From: Barnesiella sp. WM24
GTDB lineage: Bacteria; Bacteroidota; Bacteroidia; Bacteroidales; Muribaculaceae
Direction: 5' to 3'
NCBI RefSeq assembly: GCF_004570975.1
Contig: NZ_SPPC01000003.1
Coordinates: 57,101 to 121,100 of the forward strand
Length of the DNA: 64,000 nucleotides
The notes beneath the pieces were generated by a model. That model searched no databases and was not told the origin of the DNA. It saw nothing but the letters and a program-made list of their open reading frames with translations. Positions 27,426-36,259 of the stretch are shown one piece after another. Within the stretch, counting starts at the first letter, position 1. Every line of letters begins with the position of its first letter. The position numbers and the translations under genes were made by a program.

Positions 27426-28829
27426 ATGAAATATTCAAGGCTGATTATATTTTATGCGTTTTGTCTGATCTTTATGCCTGCAGCATCTGTTCAGTTGGAC
27501 TCGTTGTCATATTCGCTTGGCTACATGGCATCTGCTGAACTCTTGTCGGGTGATACCGGACTTTTTACCTCAGATGCGGATATAAAGGGATATATCAGTG
27601 GTCTTGAAGAGAATGTTCCTTCCGGATCTGTGGTTGATGATTCCTGCTATATTAAGAATTATTCTATAGGAGTGATGCAGGGCGGCTATATTGTTAATCG
27701 CTTGGCTCAAACCAGTGTCGAGTGGGAAACTGCCGCTCGCTGTATTGTTTGGGGAGTAAGGAAGGTTGTTGACAAGTCAGTCTCACTCCCGGCAGATACA
27801 ATAGGATTGATGAAGCGATTGACTGTTTTGGCTGACTCCAAGGCTTTGCAGATGCTATCGGCTGATGATAAGTGCGACAGGTATATTGAATATGGAATAT
27901 TCACCGGTCTGCATCCTGAATTGCAGCAGCTTATAGATGAAAATGGCGGTAGCGGGATAAAAGCCGACAATATACATTTTGCGCGGGGCATTATTGACAT
28001 CATTGAAAGCATGATTCCGTCATCGGCTTATGATTTAGGTCGGTCTACCGGTAAGCTGCTGATTATAAATAGTCTGGTGTTTCCATCCTTTACGATTGAT
28101 GATTATATAAAAGGTGTAAAGGCAGCGCTTCGATTGACGGAGCCGCTTTTAAGCCAACAAGATATGGAGTCTGTAGTCGAAATGGCATTTGGTAAACGTG
28201 AAGCAGCCAATAATGACAGGGAAGAGAAAAAGATAAAATCAGGAAACAAAGAATATGTATCAGGTGATGCATGTAAAGTCAAATGGCGCGTAACAGTAAA
28301 ACCGGTTGCCGATCCATCTGATTGTCCTATGGGATTGAAGAACGATTATGACCGGGCGATTGAGCAGGTCATGGATCGTTTTGGTATAAAAGAGATGATT
28401 CAGTTCCGGTTCAGCGGATTTATGAAGTTTTTCAGAGAGCCGGCTGTCGAGCGTGGTGAACTTATGAAATTAATAAAGTCGCTCAATAAAAAGATGAAGC
28501 AAGGCTACAAACTGTTTTGCTTTAGGAGTCTGAGCGGAGAGTGGACAATTGGACTTGCTTCTGAGAAAGATGGGTTTGACGCACAGGTAGGAGAAGTGGT
28601 TGTTGACATCTACAATGAATCGCAGCCTGTAGTTGGACTTTCATTCGTTTTCTCCTGCAAGGTTGAGCAGTGGGCAGAATTTACCAAATCCAATGTAGGC
28701 AGGGTAGTGGTGATGGAGATTAATGATGATGCCGTTATGGCGCCATTGATTAATAGCGAAATCACAAGCGGGGCTTGCTCAATCACAGCATCTTCAGTGG
28801 AAGAACTTGAGCGATTGCTTAATCTCTGA
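27426..28829 (+). CDS. Secreted FKBP-N-like / SecD P1-head-like fusion protein
   Basis: Exported protein of 467 residues. A signal segment (RLIIFYAFCLIFMPAASV) is followed by DSLSYSLGYMASAELL, which resembles the N-terminal dimerization region of FKBP isomerases. A second similar block lies near 200-255 (YDLGRSTGKLLIINS, DDYIKGVKAAL). The last 70 residues (VGLSFVFSCKVEQWAEFTK, GRVVVMEINDDAVMAPLIN, ITSGACSITASSVEELERLL) match the SecD P1-head beta-alpha pattern. No isomerase catalytic domain and no SecD membrane part are present. Follows the cysteine-rich gene by 27 bp. A periplasmic chaperone-like role is only inference. Confidence 0.7.
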   Translation: MKYSRLIIFYAFCLIFMPAASVQLDSLSYSLGYMASAELLSGDTGLFTSDADIKGYISGLEENVPSGSVVDDSCYIKNYSIGVMQGGYIVNRLAQTSVEWETAARCIVWGVRKVVDKSVSLPADTIGLMKRLTVLADSKALQMLSADDKCDRYIEYGIFTGLHPELQQLIDENGGSGIKADNIHFARGIIDIIESMIPSSAYDLGRSTGKLLIINSLVFPSFTIDDYIKGVKAALRLTEPLLSQQDMESVVEMAFGKREAANNDREEKKIKSGNKEYVSGDACKVKWRVTVKPVADPSDCPMGLKNDYDRAIEQVMDRFGIKEMIQFRFSGFMKFFREPAVERGELMKLIKSLNKKMKQGYKLFCFRSLSGEWTIGLASEKDGFDAQVGEVVVDIYNESQPVVGLSFVFSCKVEQWAEFTKSNVGRVVVMEINDDAVMAPLINSEITSGACSITASSVEELERLLNL

Positions 28830-28982
28830 GAGTTATGAAACATTTCCATTATCGGTGTAATTCTATTTATTTTCACCTATGTAATAATTTTCAAATAAAA
28901 TGAGAGCAATGATTGTACGCTCGTGGTGCATATCTCAGCTTCTCCGTTTTTATAGTTTTTCTGATTTTAATAGCCCGCTGAT

Positions 28983-30080
28983 ATGATACCAATCATCTTG
29001 ATTTTGTGTGCAGTCATTGCATTTGTCGGATTTATGGTTAAATGGCCAAAGCCGGGAGTGTACTTATATAAAGTGGCTGTCTTTGTATTGTTTCTGCCGG
29101 CATTATTCTTTGCTCTGTTCTTTACACTTATGGGATTGAGTGTAAATGCACTTAACATTGACCTGCACCCTTGGAGGGAATATGTCATGTATAGGTTCAT
29201 GTTTGCAGCTACTGTTACGGTAGTGTCCTTTGTTGTGTCGCAAATCCCATTGATGTTTATCCGACAGCTTTCTAAACAAGAAAAACTAAAAATAATTAAG
29301 ATAGAAGGGCTTATCTATATTGTCATCTTGGCAATTGGCACCGGACTGCTCTATTATGCCGTTAAGGATTCAACCCATACTGAAAACTATGTAATTGAAC
29401 GCATTAACGATTATCATAAAGAAAACGACTGCTATCCTGATAGTTTGGCTGAGATAGGTGTGCCTTCCGATACCACCTCCCATTTTGGAGATATACACAT
29501 TCTGTATTCCCATAACGAAAGCGCATTTACACTATTGGTAAAATCGGAATTCGAAGAATATGTCTATGATAGCCGCAATGATATGTGGAATGATATACCG
29601 GAAGGAGAGTCCGGGGCGGATAAAATGATTGTAATGCCTGTGGATTCTGATGACATCATCTTTAGCGATTACGAAAAAGTCGCTTCGTGGGGAATTAGCG
29701 AACCTGAGTTCTTTAGACTGACACAATCACAATATGAAAGAGCGAGAGAAATACTCATAAAGCATTTCACCGACTCAATAAAACCGGCTGAAAGCGGGGA
29801 TTATCTGATAGAGCATCCATCGGGGAGTTTGGAATATACCGCATACCCGTATAATAAATATCGTCATCAGTTTTTCGGATGGAAAGATTCTGGGGGTATT
29901 CAATATGCTTACATTATTCTTGTCAGCAAAGAGCTTATTGAGAGAGATATAACTAACGGCTACTTAAACAATGATAAAGAACTGATATGGCTGGAAGATG
30001 GCGGAAGTGATGAAGTTGACATCCTCATAAATCTTGACGAAAGCAAACTTGAAGTTTTCGGAGTGCATCAACATGGATAA
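28983..30080 (+). CDS. Membrane protein, four TM segments plus soluble domain
   Basis: Unrecognised protein of 365 residues. Four hydrophobic segments occupy about residues 1-20, 27-55, 62-90 and 106-130. The soluble part starts with RINDYHKENDCYPDSLAEIGV, a pattern repeated in the protein at 32041 (RIDSFRSANGHLPESMSEVGF), which suggests a shared domain. The C-terminal half has no known catalytic motif. First gene of the AT-rich cluster of putative immunity genes. Confidence 0.65.
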   Translation: MIPIILILCAVIAFVGFMVKWPKPGVYLYKVAVFVLFLPALFFALFFTLMGLSVNALNIDLHPWREYVMYRFMFAATVTVVSFVVSQIPLMFIRQLSKQEKLKIIKIEGLIYIVILAIGTGLLYYAVKDSTHTENYVIERINDYHKENDCYPDSLAEIGVPSDTTSHFGDIHILYSHNESAFTLLVKSEFEEYVYDSRNDMWNDIPEGESGADKMIVMPVDSDDIIFSDYEKVASWGISEPEFFRLTQSQYERAREILIKHFTDSIKPAESGDYLIEHPSGSLEYTAYPYNKYRHQFFGWKDSGGIQYAYIILVSKELIERDITNGYLNNDKELIWLEDGGSDEVDILINLDESKLEVFGVHQHG

Positions 30081-30159
30081 ATTCAAGGATATCACCGTTC
30101 AGCGCTGATTTTCACGCACATTTGGGACATTCGTCACATCCAATGTCGATTATTCTTCT

Positions 30160-30167
30160 TATATTTG
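30160..30167 (+). promoter_or_regulatory. -7 box (TATATTTG) for the DUF1016 gene
   Basis: Exact TAnnTTTG match 42 bp before the ATG at 30210. The -33 region is not clear. Confidence 0.5.
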
Positions 30168-30209
30168 CGATATTACAGATATATCGTATGAAACCAACGG
30201 CATTTGACA

Positions 30210-31307
30210 ATGAGTAAACTGATTAAAACTGATGCTGAATACTCCCGGTGGATACAGGAGTTAAAAGAACGATACCGCTACAGCCAGATTAAGGCTGCAA
30301 CACAGGTGAATCGAGAGATGCTGCGCTACTATTGGTCGCTCGGGCGTGACATAGTGGCTCGTGATGCCGAAAATGTTTATGGCAGCGGATTCTATCGGAA
30401 TCTTAGTCAGGATTTGAAATCGGCTATTCCTGAAGCCGAGGGCTTTTCCCGACAGAATCTGCAATACATGAAGAAGATGTATCTCCTTTATGGTGAGTTG
30501 ACTACAAATTGCCAACAACCTGTTGGCAATTATGAAGACGAGATATGCCAACAAGCTGTTGGCATATCTCAAGAGATTAATGACAATATTATCTTTTCTG
30601 TTCCGTGGGGGCACCATTGCACCCTTATAGACAAATATTTCGAAACAGGAGAACGAGAAATAGCCTTATTTTATGCTCATAAAGTAGTTGAAGAAGGTTG
30701 GTCACGGAATGTGTTGAAATCATTTATTGACACCAGTCTGCATCTGCGTCAAGGTAAGGCGTTGACAAGTTTCTCCCGTTTGCTCCCCACTCCCGACAGC
30801 GGCCTTGCACAAGAACTGACAAAAGACCCATATATTTTTGATTTTACCGAAATGACCGAGCCATACAAAGAGCGTGAGTTAAAAAAGTCACTTATGTCGA
30901 ATATCTCCAGGTTCCTTCTTGAATTGGGTTCCGGCTTCGCTTATATTGGTGAGGAATACCGATTAAAAGTCGGACATACGGAGCAATTCATTGATTTGCT
31001 GTTTTATAATGTGAAATTACACGCCTATTGTGTGATTGAGGTCAAGACAGGGACATTCGGTGCAGGCGATATTGGGCAGCTGGGAACGTATATGACCGCA
31101 GTCAATCATATTCTTAAAACCGAGCAGGATAATCCTACGATAGGTCTTCTGATATGTAAGGATAAGGACAACGTACTTGCCCAATATGCCCTTGAATCAT
31201 CATCACAACCTATCGGCGTGGCTGAATTTCAACTTACAAAGTTTATTCCCGATGAGTTCAAGAGTTCCCTGCCCTCAATTGAGGACATAGAGTCAGAGCT
31301 TAAATAA
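30210..31307 (+). CDS. DUF1016 / YhcG-type PDDEXK nuclease
   Basis: Protein of 365 residues of the YhcG family. The N-terminal DUF1016 helical domain (about 10-100) contains REMLRYYWSLGRDIV and FSRQNLQYMKKMY. A PWGHH segment follows, then a C-terminal PDDEXK nuclease fold (about 250-345) with FIDLLFYN and VIEVKTG supplying the acidic residues and lysine. The linker between the two contains CQQPVG and CQQAVG, encoded by two DNA palindromes. Such proteins occur beside restriction systems and in mobile islands. The biological role is not settled. Confidence 0.9.
   Translation: MSKLIKTDAEYSRWIQELKERYRYSQIKAATQVNREMLRYYWSLGRDIVARDAENVYGSGFYRNLSQDLKSAIPEAEGFSRQNLQYMKKMYLLYGELTTNCQQPVGNYEDEICQQAVGISQEINDNIIFSVPWGHHCTLIDKYFETGEREIALFYAHKVVEEGWSRNVLKSFIDTSLHLRQGKALTSFSRLLPTPDSGLAQELTKDPYIFDFTEMTEPYKERELKKSLMSNISRFLLELGSGFAYIGEEYRLKVGHTEQFIDLLFYNVKLHAYCVIEVKTGTFGAGDIGQLGTYMTAVNHILKTEQDNPTIGLLICKDKDNVLAQYALESSSQPIGVAEFQLTKFIPDEFKSSLPSIEDIESELK
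30507..30531. repeat. Palindrome 1 inside DUF1016 gene
   Basis: Perfect 11-bp arms AATTGCCAACA / TGTTGGCAATT with loop ACC. It shares the core GCCAACA-NNC-TGTTGGC with palindrome 2, nine bases downstream. Confidence 0.9.
30540..30570. repeat. Palindrome 2 inside DUF1016 gene
   Basis: Perfect 14-bp arms GAGATATGCCAACA / TGTTGGCATATCTC with loop AGC. Both palindromes are in frame and encode CQQxVG in the interdomain linker. Confidence 0.9.
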
Positions 31308-31333
31308 ACTGCATATTCTGCTTAATCCTCATA

Positions 31334-32044
31334 ATGGCTATAGACAATAAGTTTCAGCGACAAGGATTCATAATCCTGATGATATGCTCGGCTATAATGC
31401 TTGGCATAGGAATTTATATGTTTGTGGCTGATTTCAATTCGACAAGCATCGTAACGAGTTGGCGCTTCAATCCTTCCGAGCAAACTATATCATGGCAAAC
31501 TCCGGTATTCGGAGCGATTGTCATGTTCATATTGGGTATTCTAATCAAAATAGACAAGCCCAAATTACCGAAAATGAACACACAAGGTAAACGCACTTTC
31601 GTGTTTGAAAAGATAACTGATTACCTGAAAGAAAATGATTTCAAGAAACGAGGCAATCATTTCTTCAAAAGCAATGGCGAGATAGGTTATTGTGCGAACA
31701 TTCAGAATGATAAATGGAATGACGCCAATAAAATCCGCTTCACATTGAATGTCGGTATATTTACCGAGGCTTTTTGGCTTGAATGTGAGGATTTCAAGAA
31801 TACCGGGATTATCCCTACTTTCCCGAAAGAATATGAGTGTGCTATACGGGAGAGAATCGGCGGCTTGCTTCCGGTCAAAGAGGATAAATGGTACTGCATT
31901 ACCTCCAGTACGGATGTTATGAAACTATGGAGCGAAATAGAGCGCGATCTAACCGAATATATACTTCCGTTCTTTACCCGTTACAATACCGAATCTGATG
32001 TCATACCCAATCAATGTATTTATCGGAAAGGAGGCAAGCGATGA
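31334..32044 (+). CDS. DUF4304 domain membrane protein
   Basis: Protein of 236 residues. Two N-terminal hydrophobic segments (about 12-32 and 56-74) precede a DUF4304-like domain (about 90-225) with DFKKRGNHFFKS, FTLNVGIFTEAFW, CAIRERIGGLLP and DKWYCI. DUF4304 proteins are frequent in immunity clusters of polymorphic toxin systems, so an immunity role is plausible but unproven. Its stop overlaps the next start (ATGA). Confidence 0.75.
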   Translation: MAIDNKFQRQGFIILMICSAIMLGIGIYMFVADFNSTSIVTSWRFNPSEQTISWQTPVFGAIVMFILGILIKIDKPKLPKMNTQGKRTFVFEKITDYLKENDFKKRGNHFFKSNGEIGYCANIQNDKWNDANKIRFTLNVGIFTEAFWLECEDFKNTGIIPTFPKEYECAIRERIGGLLPVKEDKWYCITSSTDVMKLWSEIERDLTEYILPFFTRYNTESDVIPNQCIYRKGGKR

Positions 32045-32760
32045 AAAGGTTAGGCAGAATAATAGCAAATTCCATCGCTGTCGGCATCGTTCTCGTTGTC
32101 GGATTGATTATTGTTGCCTCTTATCTGATGGGGTATAATGTGGCAGAAAGAAGAGATCGAGAGCTTGAGAACAGGGATAAAATAATCGAGCGCATAGACT
32201 CTTTCCGATCGGCAAACGGACATTTGCCCGAATCGATGTCGGAAGTTGGCTTCAAGCAGACAGGCGGTGGGGGATATTATTACAAAGGAATTATATTTGA
32301 CTATATCAAGTTAGACGACAAAGAATACGTTGTAGAATATACCTCTGAGGATGGTGTTCTCACGCAGTATCATGATCACTGCTGGAGTGAAGAGCCAGAT
32401 ATTTGCCTGATAGAAATGCCTGTAAACGCAGACACGATAGCTGCAATAAACAGAATTTCAAAATTTGAACAGGATTACAATGTTCCTCCATTGATAGACA
32501 GCATATCCTTTAATCAGTCACGGATATGCCCTATTGGCGATTATACTGGACAGCCTGATTCTATCGCATATATTCGTTATCTATACAAAGATGGCAGTAT
32601 CCGATGCGAGGGATGGATTGCATATTTCGATGACCCGGAAGATGATTTCAGCAACCCATTCGGCGAATGGAAATACTACGATCAGGAAGGCAACTGCTAT
32701 CGCAAATTCTGGAATTACAAACAAAACGGCAAACCGTTTATATCCTTATGTAGCAGATGA
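32041..32760 (+). CDS. Membrane-anchored protein with MORN-like C terminus
   Basis: Protein of 239 residues. One hydrophobic segment near the N terminus (SIAVGIVLVVGLIIVASYLMG) is followed by the RIDSFRSANGHLPESMSEVGF block shared with the 28983 protein. The C terminus (YKDGSIRCEGW, FGEWKYYDQEGN) has MORN-like turns. ATG 32041 overlaps the previous stop and is preferred over an upstream in-frame start. The next gene again overlaps by ATGA. Function unknown; context suggests immunity. Confidence 0.65.
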   Translation: MKRLGRIIANSIAVGIVLVVGLIIVASYLMGYNVAERRDRELENRDKIIERIDSFRSANGHLPESMSEVGFKQTGGGGYYYKGIIFDYIKLDDKEYVVEYTSEDGVLTQYHDHCWSEEPDICLIEMPVNADTIAAINRISKFEQDYNVPPLIDSISFNQSRICPIGDYTGQPDSIAYIRYLYKDGSIRCEGWIAYFDDPEDDFSNPFGEWKYYDQEGNCYRKFWNYKQNGKPFISLCSR

Positions 32761-33506
32761 AGAATGAGATATTGAATAAATCACTGCTTGAGCTTGGTGA
32801 ATGGACTTGGCTCTGGCAACCGTCTGACGATAATTTGCAGTCAGACCGCATTACTATGGAGTTGGACTGTCTAAGCAAGAAGAAACTTTGCGATTATAGT
32901 AATTCGGATATATACCTTGCAGTAAGTCAAGAAAAAGGTTTGCGATTTACTCTGCCATTGGCAATCAGACTTATTGAAGATGATATACTGATTGAATGTG
33001 GGTTTTATTCGGGCGATCTGTTAAAAGCGGTTCTTCAAATACCAACGACATATTATCAGCTTAATGTCGATGATTTCATCAAAGTGGCAAGTCTGATTTC
33101 TTTGAAAGACAACAAAAGAATCATGTTTGATTATCATGACAACAGAGAACTTTGCCGGTTATATAATTTGTGGGGCTATTACCGCAAATCATATTGGGTA
33201 AGGATTATCACTAACAATTATAGGCTACCAATAGATGATGTAAAGGATTTTCTATATCAGACAGTTGGAGATGATTCGTCTTCCGAAGTTGATTTTTCAG
33301 ACTATACACGCTATTGGAAATCAGACAACCAAGGAGAACTCACAGCGATGATTTCAACTGTAATACCTTTTGGAGTACTGCGCAAACGCATTGCCGAACA
33401 ATGGACTCCGGCAGATAGAATCGGTAACTCATTTGTTGCCAATTCCGGAACAATGGAAATCAACTGCAAGCAAATATCTTGGATTAGCATAGACTTAGAG
33501 GATTAA
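32757..33506 (+). CDS. CdiI_2-type contact-dependent inhibition immunity protein
   Basis: Protein of 249 residues with an N-terminal domain matching the CdiI_2 immunity family as remembered: KSLLELGEWTW, then KKLCDYSNSDIYLAVSQEKGL, LPLAIRLI and GFYSGDLLKAVLQIP in the expected order (about 8-115). The C-terminal half is not recognised. No signal peptide is seen, so it should act in the cytoplasm by binding a toxin. No adjacent CdiA, Rhs or other toxin gene exists in this window, making it an orphan immunity gene. Confidence 0.75.
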   Translation: MKNEILNKSLLELGEWTWLWQPSDDNLQSDRITMELDCLSKKKLCDYSNSDIYLAVSQEKGLRFTLPLAIRLIEDDILIECGFYSGDLLKAVLQIPTTYYQLNVDDFIKVASLISLKDNKRIMFDYHDNRELCRLYNLWGYYRKSYWVRIITNNYRLPIDDVKDFLYQTVGDDSSSEVDFSDYTRYWKSDNQGELTAMISTVIPFGVLRKRIAEQWTPADRIGNSFVANSGTMEINCKQISWISIDLED

Positions 33507-33516
33507 TCGATAGGAT

Positions 33517-34116
33517 ATGGAAGAAACTATATTCAGGGAAAAGAAGCGCAAAACCATCACATATTGGGTGCTGACGGTTTTCTTTATATTAACATTTGGT
33601 GTCTTGTCGGATTGGACGTTAAGACATCCCGCTTGGTTATTGCTTATTATGGTGACCGTTTGCGCGTTAGGTGCCTCATTCCAAACATGGGCATATGTCA
33701 AACATCCCAATAAAGTTGTAATCAATGAATTGGGAATTCACGTCTATTACCGGAGTTTTACCCTAAGTTCCAACTCTTCGTTTTGGGAGGATTCATACAG
33801 GGTGTATCATTGGGAAAATATCAAGAATGTATATCTTGACTGGGATGACAGTATCAGTAGAGAAAGGCTATATGAGACTTTTATCATAGTAGAGAATGAA
33901 CAGGGGAACTTAAGCACGGTTTGGATATCCGGCATTTCATATGATAGGAATCTTCTAGCTGAATCAATCGACCATTTCAGCGGCAGCAAATGCTCTTTTG
34001 ATTATGAAATCACAGCAATAAATAGTAAAAAACGCTTTGGCCTCTGTTTTTGGCCTACGATTCTTCCTCTTATAATTGGAATAGTTCTTAGTGTGATAAT
34101 ATTCAAATGTACGTAA
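33517..34116 (+). CDS. Small membrane protein, unknown function
   Basis: Protein of 199 residues with two close hydrophobic segments (about 13-30 and 37-60), a soluble beta-rich middle (KVVINELGIHVYYRSF, WENIKNVYLDWDD) resembling a bacterial PH-like fold, and a final hydrophobic helix (LCFWPTILPLIIGIVLSVIIF). Part of the tightly packed cluster. No family assigned. Confidence 0.6.
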   Translation: MEETIFREKKRKTITYWVLTVFFILTFGVLSDWTLRHPAWLLLIMVTVCALGASFQTWAYVKHPNKVVINELGIHVYYRSFTLSSNSSFWEDSYRVYHWENIKNVYLDWDDSISRERLYETFIIVENEQGNLSTVWISGISYDRNLLAESIDHFSGSKCSFDYEITAINSKKRFGLCFWPTILPLIIGIVLSVIIFKCT

Positions 34117-34126
34117 GGATGAATTT

Positions 34127-34888
34127 ATGAAACTGACTGATAAACGATTTTGGATATTTGAGGCATTTGCCATGCTGTCAACGGCTTTGACAATCGGACA
34201 GATGGAATTATTTTACAAACTCAGGTTGGATTCTGATGTCTTACCCATTTGTATCATAATTCTTATCACATACCTAATCGGGCACGCTGTGGCTTGGAAG
34301 AGCAATAAGTCTTGCGCTTGGTTAAAACTTGGATTTGCGACTTATTTGTTCTCCGCCGTCGCCTTAGCTGTCTTTTTTGCAATCATATCAGTTATAGATT
34401 GGCTTTCAGCAACTGAAGTATCTGACGATGTATCTGCTGACGTGCATGTAGGTTTTTCAGCTTTAGATTTAACATTGGTAATAATATTGATATGGAGTAT
34501 TGTTTCATTTCTTCCGACTATGGTTACCGCTTTTGTAGCCTCACTTTGTTTTAGAGCAAAGACAACGGTGGCAACAGGTATGAAGTTAAGGAGTATTTCA
34601 CTTGAATCAATTGGTGTGGATGGAATTGCCTATACCAAGAGTGAAGCTCTGAGAATAGCGAAGGAGTATTACAATTTAAATATACCTATTCTTGGTGGTG
34701 ACGTGTATTTCTTTAATAATGGTAACATTAAACCCACATACGACAATTGGTACTGTAATCAGAATAACTCTGAAACTTCGTATGAGTACGTTGCCCGAAG
34801 CTGTCAAGTTACCTGCGACTATATCAAAAAATATCCGGACAATGCTAATATCTTTTTCAGTATCGTTAAAGGACATATAGACGAATGA
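34127..34888 (+). CDS. Multi-pass membrane protein with duplicated N terminus
   Basis: Protein of 253 residues with about four hydrophobic segments in the first 150 residues and a hydrophilic C terminus (YTKSEALRIAKEYYN onward). Its first ten residues MKLTDKRFWI are identical to those of the 35756 gene, and the DNA agrees at 29 of 30 bases. Overlaps the next gene by ATGA. Function unknown. Confidence 0.6.
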   Translation: MKLTDKRFWIFEAFAMLSTALTIGQMELFYKLRLDSDVLPICIIILITYLIGHAVAWKSNKSCAWLKLGFATYLFSAVALAVFFAIISVIDWLSATEVSDDVSADVHVGFSALDLTLVIILIWSIVSFLPTMVTAFVASLCFRAKTTVATGMKLRSISLESIGVDGIAYTKSEALRIAKEYYNLNIPILGGDVYFFNNGNIKPTYDNWYCNQNNSETSYEYVARSCQVTCDYIKKYPDNANIFFSIVKGHIDE

Positions 34889-35772
34889 AATCTGACAGCA
34901 AAATATATCGGTTTTTCTTTGGACGGCGAGGTGAGACACGCTTGCCATTTGGCGCTATGTTGCTGATTCTCGTGCCATTTATTATCGGAGGTTTGTATTT
35001 CCAAAACCACAAATACAATGCTTTGTCGGCAAATCCGGAACATACATCGACTGTAATTTCAGATATTGTCTATATAGGCAACAGTGGTCCTATAATACAT
35101 TACAACTTTACAGTGAATGGTGTAACATATAAAGGTGGTATGCATGCCAATGGTTTTGCCGTTGGCGACAGCATAGGTGTGGTATATCAGAAAGATAACC
35201 CGGAGAATAATATGACGGTGTTTGAATATTATGATGACCCGTCGTATGGTTCGGTCGCAATATTCGTCCTCGCTGCGATTGTTCTGGCACTATACCGATG
35301 GCGAAAAATCAATCGAAAATACAACGACAGCTGCCCGGAGTTGGATGGCTCTGAAAGGTGTAGTATTTACCGCACTGACAAGGAATATATATTTGTTACG
35401 GTATATAATGTCACTGCGAGCCTTCCGATTAAATTCCTCCCCATAGACTGTGGTAACGGAGAATTTGAGAATACTCTCATGGAAATATTCCATGCAAGTC
35501 TGCATGGCAAATATGTGGAACTGAAAAACGCAGAACTGATCAAAGCCATGAAGCAACGCTCATGGCGACAACTTTACCAACACTCCACATGCGTGTTGCT
35601 GAAACACGACAGCCACACTTTGGAGATTTTGCCCACCCGGAAAGCTACTGATGGCAAAGGTCTTGACTGGGATTATGACCGCGCCCTGTCTTTTGACCTT
35701 GACGGCGCGTCTTGGAAAGACATCATAAACTCAACCCGAAAACTCCTTGAACACCATGAAACTGACCGATAA
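34885..35772 (+). CDS. DUF3592-like membrane protein
   Basis: Protein of 295 residues. A first hydrophobic segment (about 20-38) and a second (about 120-136) flank an extracytoplasmic beta domain with VISDIVYIGNSGPIIHYNF and NGVTYKGG, the DUF3592-like pattern. The cytoplasmic C-terminal half has SIYRTDKEYIFVTVYNV and KYVELKNAELIKAMKQRSW. No catalytic motif. It overlaps the next gene by 17 bp. Confidence 0.65.
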   Translation: MKSDSKIYRFFFGRRGETRLPFGAMLLILVPFIIGGLYFQNHKYNALSANPEHTSTVISDIVYIGNSGPIIHYNFTVNGVTYKGGMHANGFAVGDSIGVVYQKDNPENNMTVFEYYDDPSYGSVAIFVLAAIVLALYRWRKINRKYNDSCPELDGSERCSIYRTDKEYIFVTVYNVTASLPIKFLPIDCGNGEFENTLMEIFHASLHGKYVELKNAELIKAMKQRSWRQLYQHSTCVLLKHDSHTLEILPTRKATDGKGLDWDYDRALSFDLDGASWKDIINSTRKLLEHHETDR

Positions 35773-36094
35773 ACGATTTTGGATAGCATGGTTTGTGCTT
35801 CTCATCTTGGCGATTGTGAGTTGTATGGCAGGAGTCTGGAACGAGGATACAGCGTTGCTCGGTGCGGCTTATGCACTGTCGCTACTATCGACATGGCTGT
35901 GTCACAGGATCAGACCGAGAGTAGCGTTTGGCAACCTGATAGTGATGATAGCTTATAATGCCGTATTGAGCTACAATCTCGTCTTCAATAGCCACTATGG
36001 AGCCGGATTGACATGGTGGTTTTTCGCACTGCTGCTGAACGCAGTCCATTCACTCGTGATGCTTGTCTGTAGCTTTGCTTCAAAGGATAGATAA
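35756..36094 (+). CDS. Small multi-pass membrane protein
   Basis: Protein of 112 residues made mostly of three or four hydrophobic segments. Its N terminus MKLTDKRFWIAW copies that of the 34127 gene. ATG 35756 is preferred because of this match. It ends the putative immunity operon, 79 bp before a bidirectional terminator. Function unknown. Confidence 0.55.
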   Translation: MKLTDKRFWIAWFVLLILAIVSCMAGVWNEDTALLGAAYALSLLSTWLCHRIRPRVAFGNLIVMIAYNAVLSYNLVFNSHYGAGLTWWFFALLLNAVHSLVMLVCSFASKDR

Positions 36095-36172
36095 GCCGTT
36101 GTGATAAGTGGGTGGTGGGAATTGCCGGCTGAATGATTGTGACTGATGGCTGTAGCGTCATGGCGGCAAGAA

Positions 36173-36218
36173 AAAAGTCAGGTGTTTCTCGGATAATTGA
36201 ATCCGGTGCCTGACTTTT
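36173..36218. terminator. Bidirectional terminator
   Basis: Perfect 10-bp arms AAAAGTCAGG / CCTGACTTTT with a 26-base loop holding a smaller hairpin. The minus strand reads CCTGACTTTTTTC, a strong terminator for the monooxygenase gene. The plus strand ends with four T. Confidence 0.8.
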
Positions 36219-36259
36219 AAATCATCTTTGCCAAGGTTACGAGACCGCGCAATAAGATG

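Noticed and set aside
32534..32767. Overlapping open frame inside the MORN-like gene
   Set aside because: Entirely within a better-supported frame that overlaps its neighbours by ATGA at both ends.
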